A DNA stretch of 64,000 nucleotides from Haemophilus influenzae (GTDB lineage: Bacteria > Pseudomonadota > Gammaproteobacteria > Enterobacterales > Pasteurellaceae): positions 1,674,001-1,738,000 of the forward strand of contig NZ_AP018771.1 of assembly GCF_019703545.1 (NCBI RefSeq), read 5' to 3'. How positions within the stretch are numbered: the first letter of the stretch is position 1; each line of letters starts with the position of its first letter. Positions 41,563 to 51,827 of this stretch are shown here, piece after piece. The notes beneath the pieces are model-generated. The model saw only the letters and a list, made by a program, of their open reading frames with translations, was not told the DNA's origin and did not search any database. A program made the translations under genes and the position numbers.

Positions 41563-42246
41563 ATGAATATTTTCAATCCAAACCACGATCGTAAAGCGAT
41601 TGTCATCTTTTCAGGTGGACAAGACTCCACGACTTGTTTATTCCAAGCTATTGCTGAATACGGCAAAGAAAACATAGAAGCCATTACCTTTCAATATGGG
41701 CAGCGTCATGCTATTGAGTTAGAAAAGGCGCGCGCCATTGCGCAAGATCTCGGCATTAAACAAACCTTGATTGATACATCTGTTATGAAAGCTATCACGC
41801 ATAATGCATTAATGGATGAACAGGCGCATATTGAGCAAAAAGAGAGTGAATTGCCAAACACTTTTGTTGATGGTCGCAATGCCCTATTTTTACTTTATGC
41901 AGCGATTTATGCGAAAGGCCAAGGCATTCAAGATATTATCACTGGCGTATGTGAAACAGATTTCAGCGGTTATCCAGATTGCCGAGATGTGTTTATCAAG
42001 TCAATGAATGTCACATTAAATTTAGCTATGGATTATCAATTCAATATCAAAACACCATTAATGTATCTCACTAAAGCCCAAACTTGGCAACTTGCTGATG
42101 AATTAGGCGTATTAGATTATGTACAAAAACATACTCACACTTGCTATGAAGGCATCGAAGGTGGATGCGGAAAATGCCCAAGCTGTATTTTACGCAATAA
42201 AGGTCTAAAGAAATATTTGACTCAAAAAGGTAGAAAAAATGTTTAA
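41563..42246 (+). CDS. queC: 7-cyano-7-deazaguanine synthase
   Basis: A 227-residue enzyme that converts 7-carboxy-7-deazaguanine to preQ0 with ATP and ammonia, on the path to queuosine in tRNA. The PP-loop is [14 protein letters not shown] near residue 20, and the C-terminal zinc cluster is GGCGKCPSC plus an earlier Cys (TCYEG). It is first in queCDE, overlaps queD by eight bases, and is under the preQ1 riboswitch. Confidence 0.96.
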   Translation: MNIFNPNHDRKAIVIFSGGQDSTTCLFQAIAEYGKENIEAITFQYGQRHAIELEKARAIAQDLGIKQTLIDTSVMKAITHNALMDEQAHIEQKESELPNTFVDGRNALFLLYAAIYAKGQGIQDIITGVCETDFSGYPDCRDVFIKSMNVTLNLAMDYQFNIKTPLMYLTKAQTWQLADELGVLDYVQKHTHTCYEGIEGGCGKCPSCILRNKGLKKYLTQKGRKNV

Positions 42247-42664
42247 AATTTCCAAAGAATTTAGCTTTGACATGGCACATTTATTAGATGGTCATGATGG
42301 GAAATGTCAAAATTTACATGGACACACATATAAATTACAAGTTGAAATTTCGGGTGACTTATATAAATCAGGTGCAAAAAAAGCAATGGTCATTGATTTT
42401 TCAGATCTAAAGTCTATTGTGAAAAAAGTTATTTTAGATCCGATGGATCACGCCTTTATTTATGATCAAACCAATGAGCGAGAAAGCCAAATTGCCACTC
42501 TATTGCAAAAGTTAAACTCAAAAACTTTTGGTGTTCCCTTTAGAACTACGGCAGAAGAAATAGCTCGTTTTATTTTTAATCGTTTAAAACATGATGAACA
42601 ACTGTCCATATCATCCATTCGTTTATGGGAAACCCCAACTTCATTTTGCGAGTATCAGGAGTAA
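42239..42664 (+). CDS. queD: 6-carboxy-tetrahydropterin synthase
   Basis: A 141-residue QueD of the PTPS family, forming 6-carboxytetrahydropterin from dihydroneopterin triphosphate. Zinc-binding histidines are in [24 protein letters not shown], cut here to its key parts (MAHLL, LHGHTY), and the catalytic Cys lies between them. It overlaps queC and its stop is followed at once by queE. Confidence 0.95.
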   Translation: MFKISKEFSFDMAHLLDGHDGKCQNLHGHTYKLQVEISGDLYKSGAKKAMVIDFSDLKSIVKKVILDPMDHAFIYDQTNERESQIATLLQKLNSKTFGVPFRTTAEEIARFIFNRLKHDEQLSISSIRLWETPTSFCEYQE

Positions 42665-43300
42665 ATGTTGATGGAAAAATATCATGATTTTGAACCGAAC
42701 TTTAACATAGTCGAAATTTTTGAAAGTCTGCAAGGGGAGGGCTTCAATACGGGAATGCCAAGTGTTTTTGTACGATTTGGTAAATGCAATCTAGACTGTC
42801 CTTGGTGTGATACACCTTATAATAATTTTAAACGCTGGTCTGTATCACAAATTCTAGAAAAAGTGCGGTCATTTTCGTCAAAGAATATTATCATCACAGG
42901 TGGTGAGCCAACAATTGTACCAAAAATTGAATACTTACTTGAGCAATTTAAATCAGATGGCTATTTTCTTGCAATTGAAACCAATGGTCTAAAAGCAATT
43001 CCTGCACAAATAGATTATATTGCGACGAGTCCTAAGAGCCTTTATGCTCATAAGTATGAAAAGCGTTGCATTCCATTTGCAAATGAAGTACGTATTGTAA
43101 TGGACAGTAATATGCCATCATTTTGTGAATTGATCGAGCAAAAAATAAAAGCAAAGAATTACTATCTTTCACCTTGTGAAATTGATGGGAAAATGAATTT
43201 ACTTGAGACTATCACTTTACTTGGTCAATTGAATCAACGTTCAAATAAACCTAAATGGCAGCTAAGTTTACAAACACATAAATTGATTGGTATTGAGTAA
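42665..43300 (+). CDS. queE: 7-carboxy-7-deazaguanine synthase (radical SAM)
   Basis: A 211-residue radical SAM enzyme, third gene of queCDE, contracting the pterin ring to the deazaguanine. The cluster motif is CNLDCPWC (CX3CX2C) near residue 39, and GGEP follows (IITGGEPTIVP). AGGAG lies three bases before the first ATG and nine before a second ATG at 42671; the second may be the true start. The gene ends at the decayed interval. Confidence 0.93.
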   Translation: MLMEKYHDFEPNFNIVEIFESLQGEGFNTGMPSVFVRFGKCNLDCPWCDTPYNNFKRWSVSQILEKVRSFSSKNIIITGGEPTIVPKIEYLLEQFKSDGYFLAIETNGLKAIPAQIDYIATSPKSLYAHKYEKRCIPFANEVRIVMDSNMPSFCELIEQKIKAKNYYLSPCEIDGKMNLLETITLLGQLNQRSNKPKWQLSLQTHKLIGIE

Positions 43301-43911
43301 TAGAAGGAAATATTATTTTTTGATCAGTATATAATTTAGTATATGACGTTTTCTACTTTAGAGAGTGATCATAATGAAACTTGGATAGCACACTTCTCCC
43401 ATTCCTTTGTGCTAACCATTTTTTGGAATTTTGTACCGTATCTCACTCTTTCTTATTTGTGTTAATTATGAATAACATTAAATTTGAGTAACTTTTTAAC
43501 CTAAAACTTAATTCGGACAAAATCACCGACTATGCGTAAAATGGCGTGCAAGTAGAAGGAAAAGCAAATGTTTATAAAATCATTACAGGAATCCTAGCAA
43601 ATCAAGTATTGATTAAGTCATTAAACAACATTCCTATACTATTATTGTTCATCATGGGTATTTTTGGAAAAATGAGAAACCTTGCATTTTAGGAATGAGA
43701 GGTAAACGAATTAAAAGTTTGTTTATAAATAGTATAAAAATAGCTTTCAAAGCATATGGTTTTGATGTTGAGTTTAAGGATATAGGAGAATCCCGCTTAA
43801 TATTATTCTTAAAATGTTCTACCCTACTTTTGATATACTCACAAATCTTATTGTTTCACAAGATAGATGGGACTATAATAACTGTAAATTTAAACAGATT
43901 AAAGATAGTTT
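43301..43911. other. Decayed low-GC interval between queE and uvrD
   Basis: 611 bases with no convincing gene. On the plus strand 43510-43692 reads as protein-like sequence (NGVQVEGKANVYKIITGIL) interrupted by a TAA at 43537, with no start. A 77-codon ORF from 43695 overlaps the uvrD start by 17 bases and uses rare codons (many ATA and AGA); I do not believe it is real. No uptake signal is seen in the interval. It looks like the remains of an acquired gene, which I cannot identify. Confidence 0.5.
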
Positions 43912-46095
43912 ATGATGGATATTTCTGAATTACTTGACGGACTCAACGATAAACAACGCGAAGCCGTAGCAGCCCCTCTTGGTAATCACTTAGTGCTAGC
44001 TGGTGCAGGCTCGGGCAAAACGCGTGTATTGACGCACCGTATTGCTTGGTTAATTGCGGTCGAAAATATTTCTGAAGGCAGCATTATGGCGGTGACGTTT
44101 ACCAATAAAGCCGCAGCAGAAATGCGTCATCGTATTCAATCTACCCTTGCCAAACACGCACAACATCAATTATTTGGTATGTGGATTGGAACCTTCCACA
44201 GCATTGCCCATCGTTTATTGCGAGCTCATCATTTAGATGTGGGATTGCCACAAGATTTCCAAATTTTAGATTCAGAAGATCAACTTCGTTTAATTAAACG
44301 ATTATTAAAATTACATAATTTTGATGAAAAAGCTTTTCCGCCTAAACAGGCTTGTTGGTACATCAATAACAAAAAAGATGAAGGCTTGCGACCAAATGAT
44401 ATTGAAGATTTTAATGATCGCCAAGAACGTGAATGGATTAAAATTTATCAGATCTATCAAGACACTTGCGATCGCGCAGGGTTGGTCGATTTTGCTGAAT
44501 TATTAATTCGGGTCTATGAATTATTTGAGAAAAAACCATTAATTTTGCAACGTTATCAACAACGTTTTCAGCATATTTTGGTGGATGAATTTCAAGACAC
44601 CAATAAAATTCAATATAAGTGGATTAAAATTCTTGCTGGAAAAACAGGCAAAGTCATGATTGTGGGCGATGATGATCAATCTATATACGGCTGGCGTGGC
44701 GCACAAATTGAAAATATCCAAAAATTCTTGAAAGATTTCAAAGCCGAGACAATTCGCCTTGAACAAAACTATCGTTCTACCGCCAATATCCTAAACAGTG
44801 CAAATGAATTAATTGCAAACAATAGTGATCGTCTTGGTAAAAATTTATGGACAGAGGGTGAAAAAGGCGATCCTGTGGGCATCTATTCTGCCTTTAATGA
44901 ATTAGATGAAGCAAAATTTGTTGCTTCACAAATTCAGGATTGGGTAGAACATGGCGGAAAACTTGATGATTGCGCTGTACTTTATCGTAGTAATAGCCAA
45001 TCACGGGTTATTGAAGAAGCTTTAATTCGTTGTCAAATTCCATATCGTATTTATGGCGGTATGCGTTTCTTCGAACGTCAAGAAATTAAAGATGCGTTAG
45101 CCTATCTTCGTTTGATTAATAATCGTCAAGATGATGCGGCTTTTGAGCGTGTAATTAATACGCCAACCCGTGGCATTGGCGACCGCACTTTAGATATATT
45201 GCGTAACTTAACACGTGAACTCCAAATTACCTTATGGCAAGCAGTACAAGTCGCAACACAAGAAAATATGTTGGCAGGGCGAGCCTCAACAGCCTTATTA
45301 CGTTTCAAAGAATTAATTAATTCACTACAACTTGATACCGCAGAAATGCCGCTTTTCGCACAAACTGATTTTGTGATTAAACATTCGGGCTTATATGAAA
45401 TGTATCAACAAGAAAAAGGCGAAAAAGGCGAAGTGCATATTGAAAATTTGGAAGAATTAGTTACTGCAACCCGTGAATTTATCAAACCTGATAATGCGGA
45501 AGAAATGACCGAACTCACTGCCTTTTTAACGCACGCTTCCTTAGAAGCTGGCGAAGAACAAGCCTCGCCGCATCAATCTTGTGTAGAAATGATGACGTTG
45601 CACTCTGCGAAAGGCTTAGAATTTCCTCGTGTATTTATGGTGGGCGTAGAAGAAGGATTATTCCCAAGTTTTCGTTCTTTTGAAGAACCCGGACGTTTAG
45701 AAGAAGAGCGTCGTTTAGCTTATGTCGGTATTACTCGCGCGCAGAAAAAACTGACCATCTCTTATGCGGAAAGCCGTCGATTATATGCCAAAGAAGAACG
45801 CCATTTACCATCACGGTTTATCGCAGAATTACCGAGAGAATGTATCCAAGAAATTCGTTTACGAGGGACAGTCACACGAGCGATGAACCTAGCAAAAGTC
45901 GGTTCATTGTCGAATACCAGTGCGGTCGAAAATGAATGGAAAATGGGTCAAAAAGTTAAACACGAAAAATTTGGTTTCGGCACAGTGATTAATGTGGAAG
46001 GATCTGAAAATAACACACGTTTACAAATAGCGTTCCAAGCGCAAGGCATTAAATGGTTGATTGCGCATTTGGCAAAATTGGAAAAAGTGCGGTAG
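43912..46095 (+). CDS. uvrD: DNA helicase II UvrD
   Basis: A 727-residue superfamily 1A 3'-5' helicase for nucleotide excision and mismatch repair. The Q-motif LNDKQREAVAAP, Walker A GAGSGKT, Walker B DEFQDTN, GDDDQSIYGWRGA, QNYRST and the C-terminal motifs are in order. The second ATG (43915, MDISELL) fits the family start equally well. The last codons, Lys-Val-Arg-stop, are encoded by an uptake signal. A hairpin terminator follows. Confidence 0.96.
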   Translation: MMDISELLDGLNDKQREAVAAPLGNHLVLAGAGSGKTRVLTHRIAWLIAVENISEGSIMAVTFTNKAAAEMRHRIQSTLAKHAQHQLFGMWIGTFHSIAHRLLRAHHLDVGLPQDFQILDSEDQLRLIKRLLKLHNFDEKAFPPKQACWYINNKKDEGLRPNDIEDFNDRQEREWIKIYQIYQDTCDRAGLVDFAELLIRVYELFEKKPLILQRYQQRFQHILVDEFQDTNKIQYKWIKILAGKTGKVMIVGDDDQSIYGWRGAQIENIQKFLKDFKAETIRLEQNYRSTANILNSANELIANNSDRLGKNLWTEGEKGDPVGIYSAFNELDEAKFVASQIQDWVEHGGKLDDCAVLYRSNSQSRVIEEALIRCQIPYRIYGGMRFFERQEIKDALAYLRLINNRQDDAAFERVINTPTRGIGDRTLDILRNLTRELQITLWQAVQVATQENMLAGRASTALLRFKELINSLQLDTAEMPLFAQTDFVIKHSGLYEMYQQEKGEKGEVHIENLEELVTATREFIKPDNAEEMTELTAFLTHASLEAGEEQASPHQSCVEMMTLHSAKGLEFPRVFMVGVEEGLFPSFRSFEEPGRLEEERRLAYVGITRAQKKLTISYAESRRLYAKEERHLPSRFIAELPRECIQEIRLRGTVTRAMNLAKVGSLSNTSAVENEWKMGQKVKHEKFGFGTVINVEGSENNTRLQIAFQAQGIKWLIAHLAKLEKVR

Positions 46096-46136
46096 AATTC
46101 AAGAGTATTATATTTTTTACCGATTAATTTCTTTGA

Positions 46137-46168
46137 AAAGTGCGGTGAATTTTTACCGCACTTTTATT
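46137..46168 (+). terminator. Inverted uptake-signal terminator after uvrD
   Basis: AAAAGTGCGGT and ACCGCACTTTT surround a seven-base loop, ending in a T-rich tail just before dppB. Confidence 0.85.
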
Positions 46169-46184
46169 ATCTACGAGTGATGGA

Positions 46185-47186
46185 ATGTTTAAATTTGTAT
46201 TCAAACGAATCTTAATGGTGATCCCTACTTTTATTGCCATTACTCTTATTACCTTTGCCCTTGTGCATTTTATTCCCGGTGATCCTGTGGAAATTCTGAT
46301 GGGGGAACGTGGCTTAACGGCAGAAGTACATCAACAAATGATGCACCAATTGGGTTTAGATTTACCTCTTTATCAGCAATATTTCCACTATATTGGCAAT
46401 GTAATTCAAGGGGATTTCGGTGCATCGTTCCGCACTCAACAACCTGTCCTTACTGAATTTTTTACGCTTTTTCCTGCTACCGCTGAATTAGCTTTTTTTG
46501 CGTTATTTTGGTCATTATTAGGTGGAATAATTTTAGGCACGATTGCCGCAGTAAAAAAAGACAGTTGGATTTCTCACACCGTTACAGCTGCATCGCTCAC
46601 AGGTTATTCTATGCCGATTTTCTGGTGGGGATTGATTTTAATTTTATATGTTTCGCCACAACTCGGTTTGCCACAAGGTGGGCGTTTAGATAATGAATTT
46701 TGGATCGATACACCAACAGGATTTATGCTCATTGACAGCTGGCTTTCTGGTATGCCAGGTGCCTTCGAAAATGCGGTGAAATCATTAATTCTTCCTGCAA
46801 TAGTCCTAGGCACAGTTCCTCTTGCCATTATTACGCGTATGACACGATCTGCGATGTTGGAAGTATTAGGCGAAGATTACATTCGCACGGCTAAAGCAAA
46901 AGGTTTAAGCTATACTCGAATTGTTATTGTTCACGCATTGCGTAATGCGTTAATTCCTGTTGTCACTGTGGTCGGGTTAATTGTAGGTCAATTGCTTTCT
47001 GGTGCAGTTCTCACAGAAACCATTTTCTCTTGGCCGGGGATTGGAAAATGGATTATTGATGCCATTCAAGCCCGTGATTATCCGGTATTACAAGGTTCTG
47101 TACTGATTATTGCGACGATTATTATTGTGGTGAATTTAACCGTCGATTTACTTTACGGCGTGGTCAATCCGCGTATCCGTCATTAA
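46185..47186 (+). CDS. dppB: Dipeptide/haem ABC transporter permease DppB
   Basis: A 333-residue permease with about six membrane segments. The MLGERG-type family opening (VEILMGERGLTAE) and the coupling motif DYIRTAKAKGLSYTRIVIVHA are visible (key part RTAKAKGLS). It imports dipeptides and, in H. influenzae, haem-related substrates. The operon here lacks dppA; the binding protein must be encoded elsewhere (HbpA is the known haem-binding relative). It starts 17 bases after the uvrD terminator. Confidence 0.95.
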   Translation: MFKFVFKRILMVIPTFIAITLITFALVHFIPGDPVEILMGERGLTAEVHQQMMHQLGLDLPLYQQYFHYIGNVIQGDFGASFRTQQPVLTEFFTLFPATAELAFFALFWSLLGGIILGTIAAVKKDSWISHTVTAASLTGYSMPIFWWGLILILYVSPQLGLPQGGRLDNEFWIDTPTGFMLIDSWLSGMPGAFENAVKSLILPAIVLGTVPLAIITRMTRSAMLEVLGEDYIRTAKAKGLSYTRIVIVHALRNALIPVVTVVGLIVGQLLSGAVLTETIFSWPGIGKWIIDAIQARDYPVLQGSVLIIATIIIVVNLTVDLLYGVVNPRIRH

Positions 47187-47200
47187 TTGTAGGAGAAATT

Positions 47201-48088
47201 ATGTCTGACACGCCTTTAACTTTCGCGCCAAAAACACCCTTACAAGAATTTTGGTTTTACTTTAAACAAAATCGTGGTGCGCTAATTGGTTTAATTTTTA
47301 TTTTGATTGTTGCCTTAATCAGCATTCTCGCACCTTATATTGCACCTTTTGATCCAACAGAACAAAATCGTACCGCACTTTTACTTCCCCCTGCTTGGTA
47401 TGAGGGCGGTAATCCTGCCTATTTACTCGGCACAGACGATATTGGGCGAGATATTCTTTCGCGTATTATTTATGGAACGCGAATTTCCGTCTTTGCGGGA
47501 TTTATCATCGTATTACTATCTTGCGCCTTTGGTACCAGCCTTGGCTTGATTTCTGGTTATTATGGCGGCGTGCTAGATACAATTATCATTCGCCTAATTG
47601 ATATTATGCTCGCAATTCCAAACTTACTTTTGACGATTGTAGTCGTCTCTATTTTAGAGCCATCACTCGCCAATGCCACTTTAGCGATCGCCGTGGTATC
47701 GATTCCTAGCTATGTGCGTTTAACTCGAGCAGCGATGATGAATGAAAAAAATCGTGATTATGTGACTTCATCTAAAGTGGCAGGGGCAGGTATTTTACGC
47801 CTCATGTTTATTGTGATTTTACCAAACTGTTTAGCCCCTTTAATTGTGCAAATGACTATGGGCATTTCCAATGCTATCTTAGAACTCGCAACACTTGGTT
47901 TCTTAGGCATTGGTGCAAAACCACCAACACCTGAACTTGGCACAATGCTTTCAGAAGCACGTGGTTTTATGCAAGCGGCAAACTGGTTGGTTACAATTCC
48001 TGGCTTAGTGATTTTATCTTTGGTGCTTGCTTTCAACTTAATGGGCGATGGCTTGCGTGATGCCCTTGATCCAAAACTCAAACAATAG
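47201..48088 (+). CDS. dppC: Dipeptide/haem ABC transporter permease DppC
   Basis: A 295-residue permease, partner of DppB. GTDDIGRDILSRIIYGTR and the coupling motif TSSKVAGAGILRLMFIVILP are present. AGGAGA precedes the ATG. Fourteen bases separate it from dppB and nine from dppD. An uptake signal lies near the start of the coding region. Confidence 0.95.
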   Translation: MSDTPLTFAPKTPLQEFWFYFKQNRGALIGLIFILIVALISILAPYIAPFDPTEQNRTALLLPPAWYEGGNPAYLLGTDDIGRDILSRIIYGTRISVFAGFIIVLLSCAFGTSLGLISGYYGGVLDTIIIRLIDIMLAIPNLLLTIVVVSILEPSLANATLAIAVVSIPSYVRLTRAAMMNEKNRDYVTSSKVAGAGILRLMFIVILPNCLAPLIVQMTMGISNAILELATLGFLGIGAKPPTPELGTMLSEARGFMQAANWLVTIPGLVILSLVLAFNLMGDGLRDALDPKLKQ

Positions 48089-48097
48089 GAAAACAGA

Positions 48098-49090
48098 ATG
48101 GCATTATTAGATGTAAAAGAACTTTCTGTTCACTTTGGCGATAAAAAAACGCCATTTAAAGCAGTGGATCGTATCAGCTACCAAGTCGCACAAGGCGAAG
48201 TGCTTGGCATTGTGGGGGAATCGGGTTCAGGTAAATCTGTGAGTTCTCTCGCAATTATGGGATTAATTGATCATCCTGGACGTGTATCTGCTGAATCCTT
48301 GCAATTTGAAAATACTGATTTACTCACTTTAGAGAGTAAAGCTAAACGCCAGCTTATTGGTGCTGATGTTGCGATGATTTTCCAAGATCCGATGACAAGT
48401 TTGAATCCAGCTTATACTGTGGGCTTCCAAATTATGGAGGCGTTAAAAACTCACGAGGGCGGCACAAAAAAGGCAAGAAAAGACCGCACTTTAGAGCTTT
48501 TAAAATTGGTCGGTATTCCTGATCCTGAATCTCGGATTGATGTTTATCCCCATCAGCTGTCTGGTGGAATGAGCCAGCGCGTGATGATTGCGATGGCAAT
48601 TGCTTGCAGACCTAAATTATTGATTGCTGACGAACCAACCACGGCATTGGACGTGACTATCCAAGCTCAAATTATGGAACTCTTACTTGAATTGCAAAAG
48701 AAAGAATGTATGTCCCTAATTTTGATTACTCACGATCTAGCACTTGTGGCTGAAGCGGCAGAGCGAATTATCGTGATGTATGCAGGACAAATCGTTGAAG
48801 AAGGCACCGCAAAAGATATTTTCCGCGAGCCAAAACACCCTTACACACAAGCCTTGTTACGTTCATTACCTGAATTTGCAGAGGGAAAATCTCGCTTAGA
48901 ATCATTACAAGGGGTCGTCCCTGGAAAATACGATCGCCCAACAGGCTGTTTATTAAATCCTCGCTGCCCTTATGCCACCGAATATTGTCGCCAAGTTGAA
49001 CCTCAATTGCATCAGATCGGTTCGCGTAAAGTAAAATGCCATACTCCACTGAACGAGCAAGGCAATCCAGTTGAATATCAAGGAGCTTAA
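48098..49090 (+). CDS. dppD: Dipeptide transport ATPase DppD
   Basis: A 330-residue ABC ATPase. Walker A is GESGSGKS, signature LSGGMSQ, Walker [10 protein letters not shown], and the H-loop LITHDLA keeps its histidine, in contrast to SapD. The C-terminal cysteine cluster ([15 protein letters not shown]) of oligopeptide-type ATPases is present and in some homologues binds an iron-sulfur cluster. Confidence 0.95.
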   Translation: MALLDVKELSVHFGDKKTPFKAVDRISYQVAQGEVLGIVGESGSGKSVSSLAIMGLIDHPGRVSAESLQFENTDLLTLESKAKRQLIGADVAMIFQDPMTSLNPAYTVGFQIMEALKTHEGGTKKARKDRTLELLKLVGIPDPESRIDVYPHQLSGGMSQRVMIAMAIACRPKLLIADEPTTALDVTIQAQIMELLLELQKKECMSLILITHDLALVAEAAERIIVMYAGQIVEEGTAKDIFREPKHPYTQALLRSLPEFAEGKSRLESLQGVVPGKYDRPTGCLLNPRCPYATEYCRQVEPQLHQIGSRKVKCHTPLNEQGNPVEYQGA

Positions 49091-49092
49091 TA

Positions 49093-50076
49093 ATGACGAA
49101 TGAAGTAAAAGAAAATCCGCCATTATTAAATGCCATTGGCTTAAAAAAATATTACCCTGTAAAAAAAGGCTTGTTTGCAAAACCACAGCAAGTAAAAGCG
49201 TTGGATGGTGTCTCTTTTCAGCTTGAACGAGGTAAAACTTTAGCAGTCGTGGGTGAATCAGGTTGTGGAAAATCAACGCTAGGGCGTTTGCTAACCATGA
49301 TTGAAGAACCAACCAAAGGCGAACTTTATTACAAAGGGCATAATTTTTTAGAAAATGATTCTGAAACAAAAGCACTACGTCGTAAAAAAATTCAAATAGT
49401 TTTTCAAAATCCTTACGCATCGTTAAATCCACGCAAAAAGATTGGTTCAATTTTGGAAGAACCATTAATCATCAATACAAAACTTTCCGCCAAAGAACGT
49501 CGAGAAAAAGTTTTATCGATGATGGAAAAAGTGGGCTTGCGCGCTGAATTTTATGATCGTTATCCCCACATGTTCTCAGGCGGACAACGCCAACGTATTG
49601 CCATCGCTCGTGGTTTAATGTTAGATCCCGATGTGGTTGTTGCCGATGAGCCTGTTTCTGCATTGGATGTTTCCGTGCGTGCGCAAGTACTGAATTTAAT
49701 GATGGATTTACAAGATGAACTAGGCTTGTCTTACGTATTCATTTCACACGATCTTTCCGTGGTAGAGCATATCGCCGATGAAGTGATGGTAATGTATCTA
49801 GGTCGCTGTGTCGAAAAAGGAACAACAGAACAAATTTTCTCTAATCCTCAGCATCCTTATACCAAAGCGTTACTTTCAGCAACGCCACGTTTGTCGCCAA
49901 ACTTGCGCCGTGAGCGCATAAAACTGACAGGCGAATTGCCAAGCCCAATTAATCCGCCAAAAGGCTGTGCATTTAATCCTCGTTGTTGGAAAGCGACAGA
50001 AAAATGTCGTGAAAATCAACCGCACTTGGAACAATATACTGATGGAAAATTAATCGCTTGTTTCCATATTGATTAA
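49093..50076 (+). CDS. dppF: Dipeptide transport ATPase DppF
   Basis: A 327-residue ABC ATPase with intact Walker A (GESGCGKS), signature (FSGGQRQR), Walker B (VVADEPVSALD) and H-loop (ISHDLSVV). The C-terminal cysteine cluster (GCAFNPRCWKATEKC) is present. Two bases separate it from dppD. It is the last gene of dppBCDF and converges on ligE across 28 bases. Confidence 0.95.
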   Translation: MTNEVKENPPLLNAIGLKKYYPVKKGLFAKPQQVKALDGVSFQLERGKTLAVVGESGCGKSTLGRLLTMIEEPTKGELYYKGHNFLENDSETKALRRKKIQIVFQNPYASLNPRKKIGSILEEPLIINTKLSAKERREKVLSMMEKVGLRAEFYDRYPHMFSGGQRQRIAIARGLMLDPDVVVADEPVSALDVSVRAQVLNLMMDLQDELGLSYVFISHDLSVVEHIADEVMVMYLGRCVEKGTTEQIFSNPQHPYTKALLSATPRLSPNLRRERIKLTGELPSPINPPKGCAFNPRCWKATEKCRENQPHLEQYTDGKLIACFHID

Positions 50077-50104
50077 ATTCATTTTGTCAGATTTATAAAT
50101 AGGC

Positions 50105-50911
50105 TCATTTTTTCTCTCGCCAATAGGTTGCAAATCGAGGTTTTCCACTATTCGTAATGCCTCGATATTTATAAGTAATCACAGATCCTATCGGAGGGGG
50201 ATTTTCTCGTTCCTTTAAATTAAAACCCGAACCGATTTTAAATTCTCCCCGATGATTTTTACAAGTTAAAGCACCCATCACATTTTCAAATTGTCCTTTG
50301 CCTTTATGGTGTGCAATAACCGTACATTCTTCATCTCGTGCTGTTTTCAATTTTAAAATTTGTGAGCTTCGCTTACGTTCATAAGGTGCATTAGGGTTAC
50401 GTACAACAATGCCCTCGCCTTGCAAATTTTCGACTTGTGCAAGAAATTGATATAAATGGGTTTTATCTTTAACAGGAATTTGCTCAATAATTTCAATGTA
50501 AGTTGTTGGATGTTCAAGTAAATGCGCTTTTAATTTAGCTAAACGCTCAAATAAATTGCCCTCTGCATCAGGCACATCAAAAACATACAATTTCAGTTTT
50601 TCCCAACCATCGCCTTTAAAAGATTTTGTGATGGATGAAATTTCCTCAAAATGATTTCGCTCACTAAATAATTCACCATCAATGGCAAAAGGCGGAAAAT
50701 CCTTAGTGAAATAGGCGGGCGGTGATAAACGTTGCCCTTGTCGAGTTAATAATTGCTTTCCATCCCAATAACCGCGTACACCATCTAATTTTTCAGACAT
50801 CACCCAACCTTCTATTGATTGATTATCGTAGGTATGAAGAAGCATTAAATCTGAGTTAGCATAAGCAAAAGAACTAGCAAAGAAAAGTAACAAAGTGCGG
50901 TAAAATTTCAT
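50105..50911 (-). CDS. ligA: Exported ATP-dependent DNA ligase (LigE)
   Basis: A 268-residue minimal ATP-dependent ligase. The adenylated lysine is in motif I, SEKLDGVRGYWDG near residue 41, after a signal peptide (MKFYRTLLLFFASSFAYA). Motifs IDGELF, VVRNPNAPY and ILKLKT follow. An export signal implies a periplasmic place, which fits a role with incoming DNA; that role is inferred. An uptake signal inside the signal peptide encodes Arg-Thr-Leu. A CRP-S site upstream puts it in the competence regulon. This is distinct from the NAD-dependent replicative ligase. Confidence 0.93.
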   Translation of the reverse strand: MKFYRTLLLFFASSFAYANSDLMLLHTYDNQSIEGWVMSEKLDGVRGYWDGKQLLTRQGQRLSPPAYFTKDFPPFAIDGELFSERNHFEEISSITKSFKGDGWEKLKLYVFDVPDAEGNLFERLAKLKAHLLEHPTTYIEIIEQIPVKDKTHLYQFLAQVENLQGEGIVVRNPNAPYERKRSSQILKLKTARDEECTVIAHHKGKGQFENVMGALTCKNHRGEFKIGSGFNLKERENPPPIGSVITYKYRGITNSGKPRFATYWREKK

Positions 50912-50992
50912 TGTGTTTTTGAAAATTAAGGGCTAAGAATTTACGTAAGATAAACATATCTTGAAAAATCCCCAACTACTCAAACTTATTTT

Positions 50993-51008
50993 TTCGATCT
51001 AAATCGCA
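50993..51008 (-). promoter_or_regulatory. CRP-S (Sxy-dependent) site upstream of ligE
   Basis: On the minus strand TGCGA-N6-TCGAA, flanked by T and A runs, matches the competence-type CRP-S site, which has C at the position where ordinary CRP sites have T. It lies about 85-100 bases before the ligE start. Confidence 0.7.
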
Positions 51009-51050
51009 AAAAATCATCATTTCATCGAAAAAAGATGAATTTTTATTTAG

Positions 51051-51701
<651 letters not shown>

Positions 51702-51730
51702 AGTGCGGTTGATTTCAAGCGAGTTTTTTA

Positions 51731-51757
51731 AATCCCAAAATTTTTTGGGATTTTTTA
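51731..51757 (+). terminator. gmhA terminator
   Basis: AATCCCAAAA and TTTTGGGATT form a perfect stem followed by TTTT. Confidence 0.85.
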
Positions 51758-51766
51758 TTAACAGCA

Positions 51767-51805
51767 CTTGCATAATTATGCATAAAAATGTAATATTTTT
51801 TCATC
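51767..51805 (+). promoter_or_regulatory. ArgR operator of artPIQM
   Basis: Two ARG boxes 18 bases long with a three-base gap. The first, TGCAT-AATT-ATGCA (51769-51782), is a perfect palindrome and shares its ATGCA half with the argR box; the second, GTAATATTTTTTCA, matches at seven of ten core positions. They cover a promoter TTGCAT-16-TAATAT, so ArgR binding should block it. Confidence 0.6.
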
Positions 51806-51827
51806 TTATAAAGCATAGAGAAGAAAA

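Noticed and set aside
43695..43928. A 77-codon plus-strand ORF before uvrD
   Set aside because: It has no good ribosome binding site, uses many rare codons, overlaps the uvrD start and lies in a decayed interval.
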